In this document: piece after piece, positions 7,770 through 12,885 of the stretch | How the letters are laid out: each line of letters opens with the position of its first letter | Position numbering within the stretch: the first letter of the stretch is position 1 | From: Candidatus Omnitrophota bacterium | GTDB lineage: Bacteria; Omnitrophota; Gorgyraeia; 1-14-0-20-64-10; JACQQZ01 | Assembly: GCA_016206755.1 (NCBI GenBank) | Contig: JACQQZ010000133.1 | Location: forward strand, 1-12,885 | Direction of reading: 5' to 3' | DNA: 12,885 bases | Notes under the pieces: generated by a model | Seen by the model: the letters and a program-made list of their open reading frames with translations, nothing else | Told to the model about the DNA's origin: nothing | Databases searched by the model: none | Program-made: the position numbers and the translations under genes

Positions 7770-8842
7770 AACCCAGGCAGTATGTTCTGTTGTGTCCCGG
7801 ACCCGTCAATGTCACTTCAGCGGTCCGTAAAGCCGCCGTCAGCGTTGATCTGTGCCACCGCGAACCGGAGTTCTCGGACCTTCAGGAAGGCGTTCGCCGA
7901 AAACTTCTTACAATTTTTGGAATTTCAAAGACGCACACAGTGGCTTTGGTCGGCGGTTCAGGCACCGCCGCGCTTGAAGCGATGATTTTGTCGGCTGTCC
8001 GGCCCGAGGAAAAGCTCCTGGTGGTCGACAACGGTATTTACGGCGAGCGCATTTACAAAATCGCCGCCATTCACAACATCCCCGCCGTGCGGCTTCAGTC
8101 GTCCATTTTGGAACAGCCCAATTTAGAGGTTCTGGAAAACGCGCTCCGCCGCGATGCTCGGATCGGCGCTGTGGCGATGGTGCAGCACGAGACCTCCACG
8201 GGGCTGCTCAACCCTGTCGAAAAAATCGCCGCTTTGACCAAGCGTTACGGCAAAACTTTCGCTCTCGATGGCATCAGCAGCTTGGGCGCAGAAGAGCTGT
8301 CTTTTGACGGCATTGGCCTGTGCGCCGGATCGGCAGGGAAATGCCTGCATGGGTTTCCGGGGTTTTCGTTCGTCCTGGTTTCCAAGGCGCACCGCCGCCG
8401 CTTGTCCTCGATGACGCGGCGATCGTTTTATCTCGATTTGGCCGCTTTACTCGATTCGCAGGAACAAGGCGAGCCGCTTTTTACGCCTGCGGTGCAATTG
8501 ATCTTGGGACTGAATGCCGCGCTGGATGACCTGCTTCGCGAAGGCCTTCGCAACCGCATCCGAATGTACCGCATGCGCTCCCGGTATTTGCGGGACGGTT
8601 ACGACCGGTTGGGATTCGTTCCTCTGTTGGTGCGCCCGCTGCAATGCCATACATTGACGGCGTTGCGGTTGCCCAAACGGGTCAGCTACGAAAAAATTCA
8701 TGACCGGCTGAAAAAAGACGGTTTTGTGATTTATGCGGGGCAGAGCCGCCTGCGCCGCGAGATTTTTCGCATCTCGCACATGGGACAAATGACCATTCAG
8801 CGGATGGATGGTTTGCTGCATTCTCTGGCCAAGGTGATTTGA
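7766..8842 (+). CDS. Class V aminotransferase, 2-aminoethylphosphonate:pyruvate transaminase (PhnW) type
   Basis: This PLP enzyme of the PhnW/alanine-glyoxylate aminotransferase family would interconvert phosphonoacetaldehyde and 2-aminoethylphosphonate with an amino donor. The PLP lysine is K192 in AGSAGKCLHGFPGFSFV, close to the SSANKCIQGVPGFAF of PhnW. D168 (ALDGISSLG) would bind the pyridine nitrogen. GGSGTAALEA (63-72) and MVQHETSTGLLNP (138-150) are family-typical, and R335 (FRISHMGQ) matches the carboxylate-binding arginine. The N-terminus starts LLCPGPVNV, as in PhnW LLTPGP. At 358 residues it is full length. Placed right after the decarboxylase, it would run toward amine formation rather than catabolism; no phosphonatase (PhnX) is nearby. 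Taurine from sulfoacetaldehyde is the main alternative product. Confidence 0.85.
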   Translation: MKPRQYVLLCPGPVNVTSAVRKAAVSVDLCHREPEFSDLQEGVRRKLLTIFGISKTHTVALVGGSGTAALEAMILSAVRPEEKLLVVDNGIYGERIYKIAAIHNIPAVRLQSSILEQPNLEVLENALRRDARIGAVAMVQHETSTGLLNPVEKIAALTKRYGKTFALDGISSLGAEELSFDGIGLCAGSAGKCLHGFPGFSFVLVSKAHRRRLSSMTRRSFYLDLAALLDSQEQGEPLFTPAVQLILGLNAALDDLLREGLRNRIRMYRMRSRYLRDGYDRLGFVPLLVRPLQCHTLTALRLPKRVSYEKIHDRLKKDGFVIYAGQSRLRREIFRISHMGQMTIQRMDGLLHSLAKVI

Positions 8843-8843
8843 A

Positions 8844-9467
8844 ATGACCCATCCAATTGGTTTTATACGATTCAACCGGCGCTGCTCCTCCTATGTGATC
8901 CGCGCGTTGGCCAAATTGCCTGTGACTCCGAATCAGGTGACCCTGTTTAATCTGGGCGTCGGTTTGTTGGCCATGCTGGCATTGGCGCAAGGAAAATGGT
9001 GGAGCGCGATTTTAGGCGCTTTTTTCCTTGAGGTCAGCTATATCTTGGACAACTGCGACGGGGAATTGGCGCGCATGCGCGGGATGGTTTCTCTGCTGGG
9101 GCGGCAATTGGATACGCTGGTCGACACCGTCATTCACGTCGGCCTTTTTCCGGCGATGGCGATCGGCGTTGTTCGTCAAGGATGGCACGGACCGTTTACC
9201 TGGGTCGGCTGCATCGGGGGGTTGGCCACGCTTGTGATTTACATCATCACGCTCATGCAAGAAGGTGATCAGAGTGCGGCTTCCGTCAAGGCGCTTCCGG
9301 CTTGGCATGGTTTTAAGGATGCCGCGCGCACGGATTATGCGCTTTTGGTCTTGCTGTGCGCTTCTTTGGGATGGCTGCCGGGACTTTTGTGGGTCAGCGT
9401 CATCGGTGTCGTGGTTTTGTGCGCGGCCATTTTGATCCACGTTGTCCAGGGAGGCCGGATCATCTGA
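8844..9467 (+). CDS. CDP-alcohol phosphatidyltransferase family membrane enzyme
   Basis: The family exchanges CMP in a CDP-linked alcohol or lipid for another alcohol, building phospholipid head groups at the membrane. The full signature D-x2-DG-x2-AR-x8-G-x3-D-x3-D is present: D69, D72-G73, A76-R77, G86, D90, D94. These aspartates bind two metal ions. The 207 residues carry several hydrophobic segments, roughly 33-66, 95-110, 118-140, 160-178 and 180-203. The N-terminus (RALAKLPVTPNQVTLFNL) is typical of the family. AAGG-type ribosome site AAGG at 8831-8834 lies 9 nt before the ATG. Next to the aminoethylphosphonate-type genes it could attach that amine, as a CDP derivative, to a lipid alcohol. 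Nothing in the sequence fixes the acceptor, and an ordinary phosphatidyl-inositol or -glycerol role remains possible. Confidence 0.87.
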   Translation: MTHPIGFIRFNRRCSSYVIRALAKLPVTPNQVTLFNLGVGLLAMLALAQGKWWSAILGAFFLEVSYILDNCDGELARMRGMVSLLGRQLDTLVDTVIHVGLFPAMAIGVVRQGWHGPFTWVGCIGGLATLVIYIITLMQEGDQSAASVKALPAWHGFKDAARTDYALLVLLCASLGWLPGLLWVSVIGVVVLCAAILIHVVQGGRII

Positions 9468-10441
9468 TGCTTCTCCGGCGCGTCGGCGTCATTGTTGGAA
9501 TCGGACTGTTGATTTGGATTGTCCGGTCCGTCGGCTTGGAGGCGATTTGGCAGGAATTTTGCAGAATGGGTTGGCGGCTCCTGCTGATTTTGGGATTCTA
9601 TTGGGTCATCTTCGCTTTGGACACCTTGGGATGGTATTACTCTTTTACTCAGGGTTACAACCAAGCTTCGGTCGGCTCGCTGTTTTTAATACGCTTGGCG
9701 GGCGAGGCGATCAACTACGTGACCCCTTTCGCGCAAATGGGCGGGGAACCGGTCAAAGTCCTCTTGCTCAAACAAAAGCATGGCATTCCTGTCCAAGAAG
9801 GGTTTACCTCCGTGGTGATCGCCAAAACTGCCATTACGGCGGGTTTATTCTTCTTTGCTGCATGCAGCGCCGCGGCGGCATTGCTGTACGGTCATCTGTC
9901 GAGCGTCTTTGCCCGGGTGGTCTGGATCGTCTTGATCTCCATGGGTATTTTAACTTTTCTATTTGTCCTTGCCCAGCGCCACGGAATTTTTGAACGCGCC
10001 GTTCCCATGCTGGAAAAAATGATGGGCGCGCGCAGTGTGAGCATCGAAGGCGCCGGCCAAGAAATTGATGCCAGCATCCGGAATTTCTACAGATCGCAGC
10101 GCAGCCGGCTTTTTTTGTCGGTGCTGTTTCATGCATTGGGCTGGGCGGCAGGGGTGGTCGAGGTTTGGCTGATCCTCCATTTCCTGGGTTTGGGCGTGAG
10201 TTTCGTTCAGGCCTGGATGATCGAGGGTTTGTGGCAGCTGCTCAAGGCCGGCGCTTTTATGATTCCGGGGGCGATCGGTGCGCAAGAGGGCAGCGTTCTC
10301 TTTATTTTTTTGAACATGGGCCTTTCCTCGCCCGCAGCGGTGGTTTTGGCATTGGTCCGGAGAATCCGGGAAATTTTTTGGGCCGGTATCGGTCTGGCCG
10401 TCTGGTCGGGCTACGAGTACGGATCTGCAAAGGCGCTCTAG
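9467..10441 (+). CDS. hpnL: HpnL-like polytopic membrane protein (lysylphosphatidylglycerol synthase TM / flippase-like family)
   Basis: The 324-residue protein has about seven or eight hydrophobic helices (approximately 4-20, 37-57, 115-141, 150-168, 214-240, 262-284, 288-312). It carries the family motifs NYVTPFAQMGGEPVKVLLL (83-101) and IPGAIGAQEG (256-265). These place it in the LPG-synthase transmembrane/YbhN-type family that includes HpnL of hopanoid clusters. HpnL has no proven activity; related proteins act in lipid translocation or head-group presentation, so a role in moving a modified lipid is an inference. ATG 9467 shares a base with the preceding stop (TGATG), with AGGGAGG at 9448-9454. 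A longer upstream frame from 9356 lies inside the previous gene and is rejected as the start. Confidence 0.82.
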   Translation: MLLRRVGVIVGIGLLIWIVRSVGLEAIWQEFCRMGWRLLLILGFYWVIFALDTLGWYYSFTQGYNQASVGSLFLIRLAGEAINYVTPFAQMGGEPVKVLLLKQKHGIPVQEGFTSVVIAKTAITAGLFFFAACSAAAALLYGHLSSVFARVVWIVLISMGILTFLFVLAQRHGIFERAVPMLEKMMGARSVSIEGAGQEIDASIRNFYRSQRSRLFLSVLFHALGWAAGVVEVWLILHFLGLGVSFVQAWMIEGLWQLLKAGAFMIPGAIGAQEGSVLFIFLNMGLSSPAAVVLALVRRIREIFWAGIGLAVWSGYEYGSAKAL

Positions 10442-10442
10442 G

Positions 10443-11438
10443 ATGAAGCCGGAAGTTTTGGTAACGGGTGCTTCTGGATTTATAGGGAGCCATGTGGTTC
10501 GACGCCTGGCAGCCCGGGGAATTCCTGCGCGCGTTTTGGTGCGTCAGACCAGCTCGATGAAAGCGCTGGCGGGATTGCCGGTAGAGGCCGTTTATGGCGA
10601 TCTCGCGGATTCTTCAAGCATTCGCAACGCCGTCCGCGGTTGCCGGTTCGTCTATCATGTCGCAGCCGATTACCGTTTGTGGGCGCGGAACCCTCAAGAG
10701 CTGTACGCCAGCAATGTCCGCGGAACCACCCATGTTTTGGAGGCGGCCTGGGCGGAAAAAGTGGAGCGCATTGTTTACACCAGCAGCGTGGGCGCCCTGG
10801 GGCTCTGCAGCGATGGATCCGCAGCCACCGAAGAAACCCCTGCTGTCCTGGAAGCCATGGTCGGCCATTACAAGCGATCGAAATATCTGGCCGAACAGGA
10901 AGCGCTGCGATTGGCCAGGCGGGGATGTCCCGTTGTGATCGTCAATCCCTCAACGCCGGTCGGTTCTTGGGATGTGAAACCGACGCGCACGGGCCAGATC
11001 GTCGTTGATTTTCTCAAAGGCAGGATGCCGGGGTTTGTCGATACCGGCCTGAACCTGGTCGATGTGGAAGATGTCGCAGAGGGGCATCTGTTGGCCATGG
11101 AAAAAGGGCGGGTGGGTGAGCGCTATATCTTGGGCTCAAAAAATATGCCGCTTCGGGAGATTCTGGAGGTTTTGGGGCGTCTGAGCGGCCGTCCCGCTCC
11201 CAAAATGCAAGTGCCTTGGGCGGTTGCCTACGCGGCGGGGTGCGTCAGCTCGGCGACGGCTTGGCTGACCGGCCGGCCTCCCGCCATTCCTTTGGACGGC
11301 GTGCGAATGGCGCGCAAAAAAATGTACTTTGATGCGGGAAAAGCCGTGCGTGAGCTTGGGCTTCCCCAACATTCCGTAGAGGTTGCTTTGGAGAAAGCGG
11401 TGGAATGGTTCCGCCAACACGGCTATGTTGCTGCTTAA
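10443..11438 (+). CDS. hpnA: HpnA-type NAD-dependent epimerase/dehydratase (extended SDR)
   Basis: HpnA is a hopanoid-cluster sugar-nucleotide-like epimerase/dehydratase. Its exact reaction is not established. It may act on the ribosyl or other polar end of the hopanoid. The Rossmann motif GASGFIG is at residues 9-15. The catalytic YxxxK is Y143-K147 (YKRSK), with upstream TSSVGALG holding the active-site serine. NPSTPVGSWDVKPT and LNLVDVEDVAEGHLLA are strong HpnA-like segments. The 331-residue length is normal. AAAGG at 10429-10433 is its ribosome site, and it begins one base after the HpnL stop. Its pairing with hpnG downstream is seen in other hopanoid clusters. Confidence 0.9.
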   Translation: MKPEVLVTGASGFIGSHVVRRLAARGIPARVLVRQTSSMKALAGLPVEAVYGDLADSSSIRNAVRGCRFVYHVAADYRLWARNPQELYASNVRGTTHVLEAAWAEKVERIVYTSSVGALGLCSDGSAATEETPAVLEAMVGHYKRSKYLAEQEALRLARRGCPVVIVNPSTPVGSWDVKPTRTGQIVVDFLKGRMPGFVDTGLNLVDVEDVAEGHLLAMEKGRVGERYILGSKNMPLREILEVLGRLSGRPAPKMQVPWAVAYAAGCVSSATAWLTGRPPAIPLDGVRMARKKMYFDAGKAVRELGLPQHSVEVALEKAVEWFRQHGYVAA

Positions 11439-11444
11439 AGTCCA

Positions 11445-12170
11445 ATGATCGGAGTTCTGGCAGCCCATTCCATTGAGCTGGCCATGCTCAAGCGTTCCTT
11501 GACGAAAAAACGCAGCTCTCATGGCGTGGTGTACGGACGGTTGCGCGGCGTCTCTGTCGCCCTGGTCAGTTTGGGTCAGGGAAGCAAGCGCGCGGAAAAA
11601 ACGCTGATCCATTTTCTGGAAACGCATCAGGTCCGCGGCGTCATCATTGCAGGTTTTGCGGGAGCAACGCATCCGGATTTGGTGGTCGGAGATATTCTGA
11701 TTCCGGAAGAAATCGTCGACTTAAGAGAAAGCGAAGAGGCGCGTGAAGCGGTCAGTTTCCAGCCGCCGATTCGCTTGAATGATCTCCGGGGAATTGTTTC
11801 CGGCCGCGCGGGGGTTTTGGGGACAGTCAGCAGCGTTGTGATTGAACCGTGGGACAAAGAACGCATCGGTGAGCAAGCCCGCGTGATTGCGGTGGACATG
11901 GAAACGGTGGCGCTGGCCGCTCAGGCGCAGGTGAGCGGCTTGCCGTGGATCGTGGTCCGCGCGGTTTTGGACCCGATGGACCGCCCCCTGGGCGTTGTTT
12001 CTTGGACCCACGCCTTGATTCTCTTGATTTCGGTTCGAGGTTGGGGACGGTTGGCGCGTTTTGGGATTGATCTTGTGACTGCACAACGCCGGTTGGGCGA
12101 AAGTGTGGCTGTGATCGTTGAATGGATGCAACGCATGTTGGACAAAAGGACATCGAGCCATGAAGAATGA
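11445..12170 (+). CDS. hpnG: HpnG, adenosylhopane nucleosidase/phosphorylase
   Basis: HpnG belongs to the purine nucleoside phosphorylase/MTA nucleosidase superfamily and removes adenine from adenosylhopane, leading to ribosylhopane. The conserved VDMET, with the ribose-binding Met-Glu, is at residues 150-154. The phosphate/ribose-side segment GFAGATHPDLVVGDILIP (70-87) and the motif RAVLDPMD are also seen. The 241-residue length is typical. The gap after hpnA is 6 nt, with only a weak ribosome site (AAAG), so translational coupling is likely. Its last 11 nt overlap the start of the next gene. It acts directly after HpnH, though the two genes are separated here by six others. Confidence 0.92.
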   Translation: MIGVLAAHSIELAMLKRSLTKKRSSHGVVYGRLRGVSVALVSLGQGSKRAEKTLIHFLETHQVRGVIIAGFAGATHPDLVVGDILIPEEIVDLRESEEAREAVSFQPPIRLNDLRGIVSGRAGVLGTVSSVVIEPWDKERIGEQARVIAVDMETVALAAQAQVSGLPWIVVRAVLDPMDRPLGVVSWTHALILLISVRGWGRLARFGIDLVTAQRRLGESVAVIVEWMQRMLDKRTSSHEE

Positions 12171-12885
12171 TCGGTTGGTGGAATGGGTGGAGTCGGAGTA
12201 TCGATTTCTGCAGAGTGAGCATGCCCGCTGGAGTTTGACGAAGAAAGATCAGGACATGGAGCTGGTGGCCCATGCCCTGCGCGTCATTCTGCACATCGGA
12301 AAAGCCAAAGAATCATTGCCGGAGTATTTGGCAGTCATTCAATCTCAACATGCCGACGGCGGCTGGGGCCGGGAATCGCAGGAAAAAGAATCGGCGGCTT
12401 GGGTATCGGCTTTTCTGGGCTTGATGCTGATTCGCGCCAACGCCGAATTGAAGAATCCGGCCGTTGAGGAAGCCGTTTGGAAATCGATCCGGTACTTTTT
12501 AGATACGCAGAAAAAGGACGGGCGCTGGGTGGACAGCGAGTGGGGCGATTTGGACACTGTTTCCCATCCGGTCAGCTTCTTCAACGTGGCGCTGATCCTC
12601 GGAACGCCTGAAATGAAAAAGGCCGTCAAGGATTCCTGGCGCAAAGGGCTGCAATTCATCCTCGACGGCCAGTCTGCGGACGGCGGTTGGTACGATCCGG
12701 TGTTTCAGCCTTCCGGCGTCGAAACGACGGCCCATTTGGTGCAGGATGCCGTGATCGCTTCGCTGGTGCTTCCGGATGCTCCGCAAGTCAAAGCCGCGTG
12801 CGAAAAAGGTTTGACCTGGATCCTCAATCATCAAGAAGCGGAAGGTTCTTGGGATGAAAAGAACATGGATCACACGATGGATTGC
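12160..12885 (+). CDS. Terpene-cyclase/prenyltransferase-repeat protein, N-terminal 242 residues (3' end outside window)
   Basis: The frame opens at ATG 12160, inside the end of hpnG, with AAAGGA at 12145-12150 nine nt upstream, and runs off the window. Four QW-like repeats are visible, ending at W69 (SQHADGGW), W123 (TQKKDGRW), W177 (GQSADGGW) and W231 (HQEAEGSW), spaced exactly 54 residues apart. Each is preceded by the usual helix (SIRYFLD, GLQFILD, GLTWILN). This is the alpha/alpha toroid of squalene/oxidosqualene cyclases and prenyltransferase beta subunits. No DxDD acid motif appears in the visible part; the sequence ends in DHTMDC. It is not a duplicate of shc. It may be a small accessory cyclase-fold protein acting on the same lipid, but its function is unknown. 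Confidence 0.85.
   Translation, partial: MKNDRLVEWVESEYRFLQSEHARWSLTKKDQDMELVAHALRVILHIGKAKESLPEYLAVIQSQHADGGWGRESQEKESAAWVSAFLGLMLIRANAELKNPAVEEAVWKSIRYFLDTQKKDGRWVDSEWGDLDTVSHPVSFFNVALILGTPEMKKAVKDSWRKGLQFILDGQSADGGWYDPVFQPSGVETTAHLVQDAVIASLVLPDAPQVKAACEKGLTWILNHQEAEGSWDEKNMDHTMDC

Noticed and set aside
9356-9466. Upstream extension of the HpnL-like frame
   Set aside because: It overlaps the end of the CDP-alcohol transferase. ATG 9467 at the stop-start junction gives the family-typical N-terminus.
1-12885. CRISPR arrays, tRNA or rRNA genes, insertion sequences
   Set aside because: I saw no repeat-spacer pattern, no cloverleaf-like tRNA sequence, no rRNA-like stretch and no transposase or terminal inverted repeats.

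Overview
The window looks like part of a chromosome from an uncultured, probably Gram-negative, moderately GC-rich bacterium. Its core is a hopanoid (bacterial sterol-like lipid) biosynthesis operon read entirely on the + strand. The lineage cannot be fixed from this sequence. A candidate-phylum bacterium such as Omnitrophota is a low-confidence guess from the gene mix and the unusual variants of DXS and the prenyl synthase.

Layout. (1) 1-591: the 3' end of an unrecognised gene with visibly different base and codon use, closed by a strong intrinsic terminator (618-653). (2) 675-703: a sigma70-type promoter, TTGCCG-17 nt-TACAAT, placed to drive everything downstream. (3) 731-3499: isoprenoid supply, with a short-chain prenyl diphosphate synthase (IspA-like) and a DXS-like enzyme. 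(4) 3499-6682: the hopanoid core, squalene-hopene cyclase (shc) and the radical SAM adenosylhopane synthase (hpnH). (5) 6698-9467: a compact four-gene module with a ThDP 2-oxo-acid decarboxylase of the phosphonopyruvate/sulfopyruvate type in two subunits, a PhnW-type aminotransferase, and a CDP-alcohol phosphatidyltransferase. (6) 9467-12170: an HpnL-like membrane protein, hpnA (SDR) and hpnG (adenosylhopane nucleosidase/phosphorylase). (7) 12160-12885: the 5' part of a terpene-cyclase/prenyltransferase-repeat gene, cut by the window end.

How it fits together. DXS and IspA supply C5 and C15 units. Squalene-forming genes (hpnC/D/E or sqs) are not in the window. Shc cyclises squalene, HpnH adds 5'-deoxyadenosine, and HpnG removes adenine to give ribosylhopane. 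From ispA on, gaps are 55 nt or less and many genes overlap, so this is probably one operon of more than 12 kb.

The most interesting part is the module at 6698-9467. Its enzymes would convert phosphonopyruvate (or sulfopyruvate) to the aldehyde and then to 2-aminoethylphosphonate (or taurine). It sits directly beside a lipid head-group transferase and an HpnL-type membrane protein. This suggests a phosphonate- or sulfonate-amine lipid, possibly an unusual hopanoid head group. No PEP mutase and no CTP-dependent nucleotidyltransferase is present in the window, so the substrate stays open.
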